Shown here: positions 19,143 to 27,521 of the stretch, piece by piece
How the letters are laid out: every line of letters starts with the position of its first letter
How positions within the stretch are numbered: the first letter of the stretch is position 1
From: Sphingopyxis sp. YF1
GTDB taxonomy: Bacteria; Pseudomonadota; Alphaproteobacteria; Sphingomonadales; Sphingomonadaceae
Direction: 5' to 3'
DNA length: 64,000 nucleotides
Assembly: GCF_022701295.1 (NCBI RefSeq)
Contig: NZ_CP033204.1
Span: 558,001 to 622,000 of the forward strand
Program-made: the position numbers and the translations under genes
Notes under the pieces: generated by a model
Told to the model about the DNA's origin: nothing
Database searches by the model: none
What the model saw: only the letters and a program-made list of their open reading frames with translations

Positions 19143-19763
19143 ATGTCGGATTCAGGTATCGAACAGATCATGCGCCTCGCGCCGGTCATCCCGGTGATCG
19201 TCATCGACCGCGTCGAGGATGCGGTGCCGATGGCCGAGGCGCTCGTCGCGGGCGGGCTGCCCGTGCTCGAAGTGACGCTGCGCACCCCCGCGGCGCTCGA
19301 TGCGATGAAGGCGATGAAACAGGTCAGCGGCGCCGTCGTCGGCGCGGGCACCGTGCTCAACCAGCGCCTGCTGGGCGACGCGCTGAAGGCGGGCGCCGAA
19401 TTCATCGTCTCGCCCGGCCTGACCGACAGCCTCGGCGAAGCCGCGGTCAGCGCGGGCATCCCCTTCCTGCCGGGGGTCGCCAACGCGTCGAACATCATGA
19501 CCGGGCTCGATATCGGGCTCGACAGCTTCAAATTCTTCCCCGCGTCGACCAGCGGCGGCGTGGCCGCGCTCAAGGCGCTGGCGGGGCCCTTCGGCGGGGT
19601 CAACTTCTGCCCGACCGGCGGCATCACCGCCGCGACCGCGCCCGAATGGCTCGCACTGGGGCCGGTATTGTGCGTCGGCGGCAGCTGGGTGGTGCCGCCG
19701 GGGCCGCTCGACCCAGTGAAGATTGAAGCCCTCGCCAGAGAGGCCGCTGCGCTCAAACCCTGA
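19143..19763 (+). CDS. eda: KDPG aldolase (2-dehydro-3-deoxy-phosphogluconate aldolase)
   Basis: 206 residues, a class I aldolase that splits KDPG to pyruvate and glyceraldehyde-3-phosphate and ends the Entner-Doudoroff route. Family marks are LEVTLRTPAALD (with the catalytic Glu), the GAGTVLN strand, the Schiff-base lysine in SFKFFPAS (about 133) and the phosphate site FCPTGGIT. The ribosome site is weak (GGAGTAGAAA), with the right arm of the upstream palindrome ending just before it. No 6-phosphogluconolactonase or glucokinase gene lies in this cluster. Confidence 0.95.
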   Translation: MSDSGIEQIMRLAPVIPVIVIDRVEDAVPMAEALVAGGLPVLEVTLRTPAALDAMKAMKQVSGAVVGAGTVLNQRLLGDALKAGAEFIVSPGLTDSLGEAAVSAGIPFLPGVANASNIMTGLDIGLDSFKFFPASTSGGVAALKALAGPFGGVNFCPTGGITAATAPEWLALGPVLCVGGSWVVPPGPLDPVKIEALAREAAALKP

Positions 19764-19765
19764 GG

Positions 19766-19840
19766 GTCATCGTGGCGAAGGCCGGATTCCGCCGGTGCGA
19801 ATGGAGGCTCGGGAGAAAACCCGGCCTTCGCCGGGACGAC
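19766..19840. repeat. Degenerate family-A palindrome
   Basis: Arms GTGGCGAAGGCCGGATTC and ACCCGGCCTTCGCCGGGACG flank about 30 bases between eda and the acyltransferase fusion gene. Confidence 0.65.
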
Positions 19841-19943
19841 CAAACGAGAAGCAAGCCGCGCTTTCGGCCCATTGATTAACCCCATCTTACCTGCCATCGT
19901 ACAGGGACAAGGCGGTATTCGAAGCCGCTGGTGGGGAGGATGC

Positions 19944-21506
19944 GTGCCGAGACCGCAACCGCATTTGGAAGAAGTCCTGGCGTCGGAGCCGGGGCCGCAT
20001 ATCGCAGCATTGTTCGATTTCGACGGCACGATCATTTCGGGCTATTCGGCGACCGCGATGCTGCGCGAAAAATTCCAGCGCCGCGAAATGTCGGTCGAGG
20101 AGATTGCGGAGACCGCGCAGGTCCTCGCGCAGCACAGCCTCGGCAGCATCGGTTTTTCGGGGCTGATGTCCGCCGCCGCCAAATTCATGAAGGGGGTCGA
20201 GGAAGAGAGCTTCACCCAGTTCGGCGAGGAGCTCTACAAAAAGCATATCGCGCGCAAGATCTATCCCGAAACGCGCGCGATCATCGAGGCGCATCAGGCG
20301 AAGGGTCACCGCGTCGCGATCATCTCCTCGGCGACGATCTACCAGATCGAACCGACCGCGCGCGACCTCGGCATCGCCGACATCAAATGCTCGGCCTACG
20401 AGATCGAGGATGGGGTTTTCACCGGCGAGATCGTCCGCCCGCTCTGCTTCGGCGAGGGCAAGGTGCTCGCGGCCGAGGAACTGGCGGAGGAGTATGGCCT
20501 CGATCTCGACAACAGCTTTTTCTATTCCGACAGCGACGACGATATCGAACTGCTCGAACGCGTCGGCCATCCGCGCCCGCTCAATCCGAACATGAAACTG
20601 AAGGCGATCGCCGACGAGCGGAACTGGCCGGTGCAGCGTTTCGCGAGCCGCGGTACGCCGTCGTGGATCGACTATACCCGCACCATCTACGCGACCGGCT
20701 CGCTCGTCGGCGCCTTCGCCGCCGGCCTCCCGATCTGGGCGCTCACCCGCTCGCAGCGCGAGGCGGTCAATTTCTCGATGGGGCTGTTCGGCGATTTCGC
20801 GACCGCGATCACCGGCGTCGAGCTCGAGGTCGAGGACGAGCGCCACCTCTGGTCGTCGCGCCCCTGCGTCTTCATCTTCAACCACCAGAGCAAGGCCGAC
20901 GTGATGATCCTCGCCAAGCTCATCCGCCGCGACATGGGCGGGGTGGGCAAGAAGGAAATCAAGGACATCCCCGTCCTCGGCAAGCTGATGGAGTGGGGCG
21001 GCACGGTCTTCGTCGACCGCGCCGACGGCAAGAGCGCGATCAAGGCGATGGAGCCCTTGGTCGATGCGATCCAAAAGGACGGCAAGTCGATCTGCATCGC
21101 GCCCGAGGGCACGCGCAGCCTGACCCCGAAGCTCGAACCCTTCAAGAAGGGCGCCTTTCACCTCGCGATGCAGGCCGGCGTCCCGATCGTCCCGATCGTG
21201 ATCCACAATGCCACCGACGTCGCGCCCAAGAACGAGTTCGTGATGCGCCCCGCGACGGTGCGCGTCACCGTGCTGCCGCCGGTCGACACGTCGAAATGGA
21301 GCGCGAAGACGATGAACGCGCACGTCCGCGACGTCCGCAACATGTTCCTGCGCACGCTGGGGCAGGAGGAAGACGCGGCCGCACCCGCCGCGACATCCGA
21401 GCCGGGGACGAAAGCCGCGGCGGCCAGGGCGGCGCCCAAAAAGCCCGCCGCGAAGAAAGCGGCGCCGGCCAGGAAGCCGGCGACGCGCAAGGGAAAGACC
21501 GGCTAG
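19944..21506 (+). CDS. HAD-IB phosphatase / 1-acylglycerol-3-phosphate acyltransferase fusion
   Basis: 520 residues with two domains. The HAD-IB hydrolase (about 20-245) has the nucleophile motif DFDGT at 25-29, the Ser motif near IISSAT and the acidic DSDDDIE motif near 196-202. The PlsC-like acyltransferase (about 260-470) has NHQSKAD (HX4D, His314-Asp319) and EGTR at 388-391. Residues 475-520 form an Ala/Lys/Pro-rich tail. The second domain should acylate lysophosphatidate; the HAD domain might dephosphorylate phosphatidate or a related ester, giving diacylglycerol (inference). The GTG at 19944 has GGGGAGGA just upstream; a start at 19872 lacks one. The plsB gene begins three bases after the stop. 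Mycobacterial PlsC (Rv2483c) has the same fusion and similar neighbours. Confidence 0.9.
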   Translation: MPRPQPHLEEVLASEPGPHIAALFDFDGTIISGYSATAMLREKFQRREMSVEEIAETAQVLAQHSLGSIGFSGLMSAAAKFMKGVEEESFTQFGEELYKKHIARKIYPETRAIIEAHQAKGHRVAIISSATIYQIEPTARDLGIADIKCSAYEIEDGVFTGEIVRPLCFGEGKVLAAEELAEEYGLDLDNSFFYSDSDDDIELLERVGHPRPLNPNMKLKAIADERNWPVQRFASRGTPSWIDYTRTIYATGSLVGAFAAGLPIWALTRSQREAVNFSMGLFGDFATAITGVELEVEDERHLWSSRPCVFIFNHQSKADVMILAKLIRRDMGGVGKKEIKDIPVLGKLMEWGGTVFVDRADGKSAIKAMEPLVDAIQKDGKSICIAPEGTRSLTPKLEPFKKGAFHLAMQAGVPIVPIVIHNATDVAPKNEFVMRPATVRVTVLPPVDTSKWSAKTMNAHVRDVRNMFLRTLGQEEDAAAPAATSEPGTKAAAARAAPKKPAAKKAAPARKPATRKGKTG

Positions 21507-21509
21507 ACG

Positions 21510-23864
21510 GTGGCCGACGGTACGCCCCGCACCCCGATCCTCGCGGAGCAGGCGGCCGACCGGCTCTATATCATCGACGCGCGCAACGGGGTCGAACGGC
21601 GGCTCCTGCTCGACTGGGTCCACGCGACCGCGGGCGCTCTCGGCGGCGATGGCGCCCCCGAATGGACCAGCCTCGACATCGAGGACGGCGACCATGCGCT
21701 GCCGGTCGAGGCGCTGCAGGCGCGGCTCGACGGGTCGCCGTCGCGGCAGGTTGTGCCGCTGCGCGTCGCGTGGCGCATCCCCGGTTTCGACAAGGGCCGC
21801 GCGCTCAAGTTCCGCCATCTCGTCTTCGGCGATCCGCGCAACCCGGGGCCGCTCCGGTCGCGGCTGATCCTGCTGCGCGACCGGCGGCGCGCGCAGATCC
21901 TGGTCGGCGAGGCGGCTTCGCTCGACGCGCTGCGCACGCGTTTTTGCGCGCAGACCGGTGGCGGCGACGGCGAGGGGACCGACAGCCCCGAATTTGCCGG
22001 TTTCGTCGCGCGGCAGGCGGCGCTCGCGCTCGATGTTGCCGAACGCGGCATCCGCGGGACGCGGTACAAGGTGCCGCGCTTTGTCGCCGACGGCCTGCGC
22101 ACCAGCCCCAAATTCCGCGCCGCGCTCGCCGATCTCGCCGCGACGCTCGGCCGCCCGGTCGCCGATCTCTACCGCGAGGCGCGGCCGCTGATGAAGGAGG
22201 TCATCGCGACCCCCAGCGCGCTCTTCCTCGACCTGCGCGCGCGGCTCGATCGCATGATGTTCGGCGGCTATGCGCCCGACATGGAGGTCGATGCGGCCGA
22301 ACTCGCCAGACTTCGCTCGATCCTGCGCGAACATCCCACCGCGATCCTCTTCACCCACAAGACCTATATCGACGGCGCCACGCCCAGCCGCCTCGCCTAT
22401 GAAAACGATCTGCCGATGCTGCACAGCTTCGGCGGCGCCAACCTCGACTTCGCGGTGATGGGCACTTTCTTCCGCCGCTCGGGCATGATCTTCATCCGCC
22501 GCAGCTTCCAGGACCAGCCGGTCTACAAGCTCGTGCTGCGCCACTATATCGCCTGGCTGCTCGCCAAGCGGTTTCCGCTGAGCTGGGCGTTCGAAGGGAC
22601 GCGCTCGCGGCTCGGCAAGCTGATGCCGCCCAAATATGGCCTGATGAAATATGTCCTCGACGCCGCGCATGCGACGGGGACGCAGGACGTGCATTTCGTG
22701 CCCTTCGTGACCAGCTTCGACCTGATCCGCGATGTCGAGGAATATGCCGCCGAACAGACCGGCCGCACCAAGAAACCCGAAAGCCTGAGCTGGTTTCTCG
22801 GCTATATGAAAAGCCTCAAGCAACCCTCGGGCCGCATCCGGCTCGACATCGGCGATCCGGTGGTGATCGAGCGCGCGCCGGCGCCCGACGACCGGCGCGC
22901 GCTCGAACGGATCGCCTTTGCCGTCGCGGTCGAGGCGAACCGCGTCACCCCGCTCACCGTCACCTCGGTGATGTGCCTGATCCTGCTCGGCCTCGCGCCG
23001 CGCGGCGCCACCGCCGCCGAACTGCTCGCGGCGATCGGCGCGGTGACCGACTGGGCGCGCGTGCGCGGCATCCGGCTCAGCAAGGACCTCGAAAGCGGCG
23101 ACGACGCGGCCTTCGCGGCCACGGTCGACACGCTCGTCGCGAGCGGGCTGCTCACGCGCTACACGGCGGGCAGCGAGATCATCTATTCGATCGAACCCGC
23201 GCATCACCCGATGGCGAGCTACTACCGCAACATCATCGCGCATCATTTCCTCGATCGCGCGATGATCGAGCTCGCGCTGTTCGAACTGCGCGACGCCGAC
23301 AGCGGCGACGCGACCGCCGCCTTCTGGGCCAAGGTCGATCGCCTCCGCGACCTGTTCAAATTCGAATTCTTCTATCCGCCGCGCGACGAGCATCGTGCGG
23401 CGATCGAGGCCGAGCTGGCGCGCATCGACCCGGTGTGGGACCGCCGCCTCGCCAGCGGCGACCGCGGCGTCGCGCAGCTCCTCCGTCGCTGCCAGCCGGT
23501 GGTCGGCCACGCGATCCTGCTGCCCTTCGCCGAAGCCTATTCGGTCGTCGCCGACCTGCTCGCGCGCGCAAAACCCGGCGACGCGGTCGATCCGAAGGCC
23601 CTGCTCGACAGCGCGCTGGTCGAGGGGCGCCAGGCCTGGCTGCTGCGCCGGATCAGCAGCGAGGCGGCGATCGGGAAACTGCTCTTCGAAAACGGCCTGT
23701 CGCTGATGCGCCACATGGGCCTCGCCGACCCCGCGACCCCCGATATCCTCGCCGCGCGCCGCGCGCTGCTGATGGAATTGCGCGGGCTCGCCAACGTCAT
23801 GGAGGCGATGCGCCTGTCGACGCTGGCGCTCGCCGACCGGTTGCCGGTGGCGGGCGATGTCTGA
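21510..23864 (+). CDS. plsB: Glycerol-3-phosphate 1-O-acyltransferase
   Basis: 784 residues, the length of the membrane-bound PlsB family, which puts the first acyl chain on glycerol-3-phosphate. The acyltransferase block has LFTHKTYIDGATPS (HX4D, His283-Asp288), then GMIFIRRSFQ, the substrate motif WAFEGTRSRLGK and the FVPFVTSFDLI strand. The N-terminal helical domain and long C-terminal domain are both present. It starts with GTG three bases after the upstream gene, so translational coupling is likely. Followed by a family-A repeat and the WS/DGAT gene. Confidence 0.93.
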   Translation: MADGTPRTPILAEQAADRLYIIDARNGVERRLLLDWVHATAGALGGDGAPEWTSLDIEDGDHALPVEALQARLDGSPSRQVVPLRVAWRIPGFDKGRALKFRHLVFGDPRNPGPLRSRLILLRDRRRAQILVGEAASLDALRTRFCAQTGGGDGEGTDSPEFAGFVARQAALALDVAERGIRGTRYKVPRFVADGLRTSPKFRAALADLAATLGRPVADLYREARPLMKEVIATPSALFLDLRARLDRMMFGGYAPDMEVDAAELARLRSILREHPTAILFTHKTYIDGATPSRLAYENDLPMLHSFGGANLDFAVMGTFFRRSGMIFIRRSFQDQPVYKLVLRHYIAWLLAKRFPLSWAFEGTRSRLGKLMPPKYGLMKYVLDAAHATGTQDVHFVPFVTSFDLIRDVEEYAAEQTGRTKKPESLSWFLGYMKSLKQPSGRIRLDIGDPVVIERAPAPDDRRALERIAFAVAVEANRVTPLTVTSVMCLILLGLAPRGATAAELLAAIGAVTDWARVRGIRLSKDLESGDDAAFAATVDTLVASGLLTRYTAGSEIIYSIEPAHHPMASYYRNIIAHHFLDRAMIELALFELRDADSGDATAAFWAKVDRLRDLFKFEFFYPPRDEHRAAIEAELARIDPVWDRRLASGDRGVAQLLRRCQPVVGHAILLPFAEAYSVVADLLARAKPGDAVDPKALLDSALVEGRQAWLLRRISSEAAIGKLLFENGLSLMRHMGLADPATPDILAARRALLMELRGLANVMEAMRLSTLALADRLPVAGDV

Positions 23865-23880
23865 CGCGCCCGCTCCCTCT

Positions 23881-23985
23881 TCCGTCATCCCGGCGAAGGG
23901 TGTTGGGAGGCACGTGACTCCCAATACGATCTCGCCCTTGCGTATCATTGCCACGGTGAGATCCCGGCCTTCGCCGGGATGACGG
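23881..23985. repeat. Family-A palindrome between plsB and the WS/DGAT gene
   Basis: CGTCATCCCGGCGAAGG at the left and CCTTCGCCGGGATGACGG at the right enclose about 70 bases with a small inner palindrome, TTGGGAGGCACGTGACTCCCAA. Confidence 0.8.
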
Positions 23986-24010
23986 TATCAGGTGAAGGAT
24001 GGAGGATCAG

Positions 24011-25606
24011 ATGCTTAAACAGCTCAGCGCGCAGGACGCCCAGTTCCTCTACACCCAGACCGCGAACAATCTGACGCACATCATGGGGGTCTATATCTAC
24101 GACCCGTCGACCGCGCCGGGCGGCTTCGTGCGGTTCAAGGACATCATCCGCCACGTCGAAAGCCGCGTCGACACCTCGCCTTTGTTCAAGCGCCGGCTCC
24201 ACCGCCTGCCGCTCGACATGGACCACCCCTATTGGGTCGAGGACGAGCATTTCGACATCGAGGCGCACATGAGCCACGCGCGGCTGCCCGAGCCCGGCGA
24301 CTGGCGGCAATTCTGCATCGCGGTGGCGCGCTGGTTCTCGAAGCCGATGGACATGAACCGGCCGCTCTGGGACATCTACGTCATCGAGGGGCTCGACCGT
24401 ATCCCCGGCATTCCGCCCGGCAGCTTCGCGATGCTCCACCGCGTCCACCACGCCGCGGTCGACGGCGCGTCGGGCGCGCATGCCTTCATCGCGATGAGCG
24501 ACATCGACGCCCGGGGCACGCCGGCGATTCCCGAACCGCCGCCCGCCGAGGAGCTGGGCCGCGCGCCGTCGAGCGCCGAGGTCGCGACGCGCGCCTGGTC
24601 GGCCTCGATGCAGTCGCCGGTCAAGTTCATGAACGCGCTGCTCAAGATTTCGCCCGCGCTGATGAGCGCGGCGCGCAAGTCGATGCTCAGCGAGGGCGGG
24701 ATGACCGCGGGGGTCCCCGAAACGCGCTTCAACGTCCCCGTCGGCCCGCACAAGATGTTCGACGGCACGACCGTCGCGCTCACCGACGTTGCGGCGATCC
24801 GCAAGAAGGTGCCCGGCGCGACGGTCAACGACGTCGTGCTGACGACGGTCGGCGGCGCGCTGCGCAAATATCTCGCGAAGCACAAGGAACTGCCGAAAGA
24901 GAGCCTCGTCGCGGTCGCCCCGATCAATCTGCGCGGCAAGGGCGGGAAGGCGGCGACCCCCGGCAATCAGGTGTCGGCGATGAGCGTGCCGGTGCGCACC
25001 GACATCGCGGGGCCGCTCGAACGCCTCGCGGCGATCCGCGACTATACGGTCGAGGCGAAGGAAGCCAAGGCGGGGGTCAGCGCGCGCATCATGACCGACC
25101 TGTCGCAGCATATCCCCGGCGCGACGATGGCGGCGGTGGCGCGGCTGCTCACCAGCGAACGCTTCGCGGTGCGCGGCACCAACCTCTTCATCTCGAACGT
25201 GCCGGGGGCGCAGGTGCCGCTCTATCTGGCGGGGGCCCAGCTCGTTCAGCAATATGGCATGGCGCCGCTCGCGAACAATATGGGGCTGTTCGTCGCGACC
25301 CCCAGCTACAACGGCCGCATCGCCTTTTCGATCATCTGCGAACGCGCGATCATGCCCGACATCGCCTTTTTCCGGCAATGCATCGACGACAGTTTCGCCG
25401 ATCTGATGGCGGCCGAGCCCAAGCCCGAAACGCCCCCCGAGCCGCCGAAAACCGCTACGGCAAAGCCAAAGGCCGGACCCAAGACTGCGCCGAAGACCAA
25501 GGCGAAGCCCAAAACTGCCCCAAAACCGGCAGTAAGGCCTGCAGCAAAGTCAAAAGCGACGGCAAAGGGCAAGAAGAAGCCCTCTTCTTCGTCATCCCGG
25601 ACTTGA
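24011..25606 (+). CDS. Wax ester synthase / diacylglycerol acyltransferase (WS/DGAT)
   Basis: 531 residues. The bifunctional bacterial WS/DGAT family makes triacylglycerol or wax esters from acyl-CoA and is membrane-associated. The catalytic HHxxxDG motif is HHAAVDG at 146-152, the N-terminal block begins LSAQDAQFLY, and the C-terminal NVPGAQVPLYLAGA and NYNG-like (SYNGRIAFSI) blocks are in place. After about residue 468 comes a Lys/Pro/Ala-rich tail; its last codons and the stop (SSSSSRT) are supplied by a palindromic repeat. The start at 24011 has GGAGG six bases upstream; 23999 is an in-frame alternative. Neighbours supply the acylglycerol substrates. Confidence 0.94.
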   Translation: MLKQLSAQDAQFLYTQTANNLTHIMGVYIYDPSTAPGGFVRFKDIIRHVESRVDTSPLFKRRLHRLPLDMDHPYWVEDEHFDIEAHMSHARLPEPGDWRQFCIAVARWFSKPMDMNRPLWDIYVIEGLDRIPGIPPGSFAMLHRVHHAAVDGASGAHAFIAMSDIDARGTPAIPEPPPAEELGRAPSSAEVATRAWSASMQSPVKFMNALLKISPALMSAARKSMLSEGGMTAGVPETRFNVPVGPHKMFDGTTVALTDVAAIRKKVPGATVNDVVLTTVGGALRKYLAKHKELPKESLVAVAPINLRGKGGKAATPGNQVSAMSVPVRTDIAGPLERLAAIRDYTVEAKEAKAGVSARIMTDLSQHIPGATMAAVARLLTSERFAVRGTNLFISNVPGAQVPLYLAGAQLVQQYGMAPLANNMGLFVATPSYNGRIAFSIICERAIMPDIAFFRQCIDDSFADLMAAEPKPETPPEPPKTATAKPKAGPKTAPKTKAKPKTAPKPAVRPAAKSKATAKGKKKPSSSSSRT

Positions 25607-25618
25607 TCCGGGTTCCAT
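25591..25618. repeat. Short palindrome at the end of the WS/DGAT gene
   Basis: GTCATCCCGGACTTGATCCGG, a common alphaproteobacterial repeat end. It overlaps the last five codons and the stop of the WS/DGAT gene. Confidence 0.65.
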
Positions 25619-25917
25619 TCCCGCAACGCCCGAATCATGGACCCTGAAACAAGTTGGCGCTCAACCCCTCGGCATCCGTCGCCCCTTTATCGTCATTGCG
25701 AGGAGCGGAGCGACGAAGCAATCTCCAGCCATCGGCAAGGCAGGGCGATGGCTGGAGATTGCTTCGCTTCGCTCGCAATGACGCAATACGGATGCGAACG
25801 CGATAGGCGCCGACCAAGTCCGGGATGGCGAGGGTGGAAAGCTTCACGTCAAAACAGTTGCCAAAGACAACGCAACCCGCAAGAATCGCTGAAAATGAAA
25901 CGATGCAGGACGACTAG
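25607..25917. other. Intergenic stretch holding a family-F repeat
   Basis: 311 bases between the WS/DGAT and patatin genes. The family-F palindrome takes up a third of it. No gene or clear promoter is seen in the rest. Confidence 0.6.
25691..25783. repeat. Family-F palindrome (GTCATTGCGAG...GCAATCTCCAGCC)
   Basis: The left arm, GTCATTGCGAG then GACGAAGCAATCTCCAGCC, and the right arm GGCTGGAGATTGCTTCG then CTCGCAATGAC are near-perfect inverted copies of about 38 bp; the left arm has six extra bases. Only one copy is in this window. Confidence 0.82.
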
Positions 25918-27366
25918 ATGCTTTTCACCCCGACGCTCAGCGCCGACCGCGATCTCGTGACCGCGCCCGACTATGCCGCCTGGTCCAAGGCGGCGCGCGA
26001 GCATGATCGCAAATCGGGCATGCAGGCGTGGCGCGACGCCGACGAAAGCAAGCATTTCGACTATAAGGCGATCCGCGCCCGGCTCGAACGGCTGCGCAAG
26101 CTGTCGGCGGCGGGTGACGTCAAGGGGCTGCTCTTCGTGCTCAACGAGGGCATCCACGGCAATATCGACGGCATGGGGCACGAACGGCTGTACCAGAAGG
26201 CGCGCTTCGGCACCAAGATCCTGATCGAGGCCTATGTCGCCGAAGTCGTCGCCGCGCTCGACAGGATCGCGGCGGCGCGCAGCATCGGGCGCGAGGAAAA
26301 GCGCGATTTCTTCCGCCGTGCGCAGCATTGCTACGGCCGCTCGGCGCTGCTGCTGTCGGGGTCGGGCAGCTTCCTCTTCTTCCATGTCGGGGTGGTCAAG
26401 GCTTTGTGGGAAGAGGGGGTTCTGCCCGCGATCCTCTCGGGCGCCAGCGGCGGGTCGATCGTCGCGGCGATGGTGTGCACGCGCGCCGACCGCGACATCG
26501 GCGCCTATCTCGACAAGCGCAAGCTCGCCAATCCGGCGGTCGAACGCGACTATCGCCGCCTCGCGGCCGCCGACGTCGCCGACCGGCTTGCCGAACTCAT
26601 CCCCGACCTGACCTTCCAGGAGGCCTATGAGCTGTCGGGACGCCACCTCAACGTGTCGGTCGCGCCCGCCGAAAAACACCAGAACGGCCGCCTGCTCAAT
26701 GCGATCACCGCGCCCAATGTGCTGATCCGCGAGGCGGTGGCGGCGTCGTGCGCGGTGCCCGGCGTGTTCCCGCCGGTGATGCTGATGGCGCGCGACGACG
26801 ACGGCCGGCGCGTTCCCTACCAGCCCGACCGGCGCTGGGTCGACGGGTCGGTGACGCACGACATCCCGACCAAGCGGCTCGAACGCCTCTATGGCGTCAA
26901 CCATCACATCGTCAGCCAGGCGAACCCGCTCGCGCTGCCCTTCGCGACCGACACGCGCAAGCAGATGGCGCCGATCGAGGCCATTCAGCACGCGTCGATG
27001 ACCACCTTCAAGGCGTGGCTCAACGCCAATATGGTGATCTTCCAGAAACCGCTCGAGATGATCCCGCCGCTCAACAGCGTCGCCAATCTGGCGCGGTCGG
27101 TGATCAACCAGGAATATACCGGCGACATCAACATCATCCGCCCGCCCAAATTCTGGTCGCCGACCAAGATCTTGTCGGACCTGGCGCAGGAGGATATCGA
27201 CGAGCTGATCGACACCGGCCAGCGCACCGCGTGGCCCAAGGTCGAAATGGTGCGCACCCAGACCGCGATCAGCCGCGCGCTCGAGGGGCTTCTCGCCCGG
27301 ATCGACAAGGCGGGCGACGACGGCCCTGGCCACCGCAGCGCCGCGCTCAAGAAAGCGGTGCGATAG
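25918..27366 (+). CDS. Patatin-like lipase with N-terminal DUF3336 domain
   Basis: 482 residues. A DUF3336 domain (about 1-140) precedes the patatin domain: glycine-rich LSGSGSFLFFHVG, the GxSxG nucleophile elbow GASGG with Ser177, and the catalytic Asp in VDGS (Asp309). This architecture is shared with eukaryotic triacylglycerol lipases of the Tgl3/4/5 and SDP1 type, which makes neutral-lipid breakdown the likeliest role; phospholipase activity is possible. It lies directly downstream of the lipid-synthesis genes on the same strand. No signal peptide is seen, so it should act from the cytoplasm. Confidence 0.9.
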   Translation: MLFTPTLSADRDLVTAPDYAAWSKAAREHDRKSGMQAWRDADESKHFDYKAIRARLERLRKLSAAGDVKGLLFVLNEGIHGNIDGMGHERLYQKARFGTKILIEAYVAEVVAALDRIAAARSIGREEKRDFFRRAQHCYGRSALLLSGSGSFLFFHVGVVKALWEEGVLPAILSGASGGSIVAAMVCTRADRDIGAYLDKRKLANPAVERDYRRLAAADVADRLAELIPDLTFQEAYELSGRHLNVSVAPAEKHQNGRLLNAITAPNVLIREAVAASCAVPGVFPPVMLMARDDDGRRVPYQPDRRWVDGSVTHDIPTKRLERLYGVNHHIVSQANPLALPFATDTRKQMAPIEAIQHASMTTFKAWLNANMVIFQKPLEMIPPLNSVANLARSVINQEYTGDINIIRPPKFWSPTKILSDLAQEDIDELIDTGQRTAWPKVEMVRTQTAISRALEGLLARIDKAGDDGPGHRSAALKKAVR

Positions 27367-27400
27367 CGCCATGCGCCAAGGCTTCGAACGACCTTCTGTT

Positions 27401-27509
27401 CCGTTCGTGCTGAGCTTGTCGGGCCGGAGGCGACCGCAGGTCTCCCACCGTCCTTCTTTCGGCGACGTTGAAAGAAAGAACGGCCCTTCGACAAGCTCAG
27501 CACGAACGG
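27401..27509. repeat. Family-B palindrome before the monoacylglycerol-lipase-like gene
   Basis: Ends CCGTTCGTGCTGAGCTTGTC and CAAGCTCAGCACGAACGG are perfect inverted copies; inner parts CTTTCGGCG... are less regular. It ends 12 bases before the next start codon. Confidence 0.83.
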
Positions 27510-27521
27510 TGGGGATTTGAT

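Noticed and set aside
19887..23954. A very long open frame on the minus strand opposite the acyltransferase fusion and plsB
   Set aside because: It is antisense to two clear enzymes, is full of Arg, Asp, His and Gly runs, and matches no family. Long antisense frames are expected in DNA with such strong GC bias at third codon positions.
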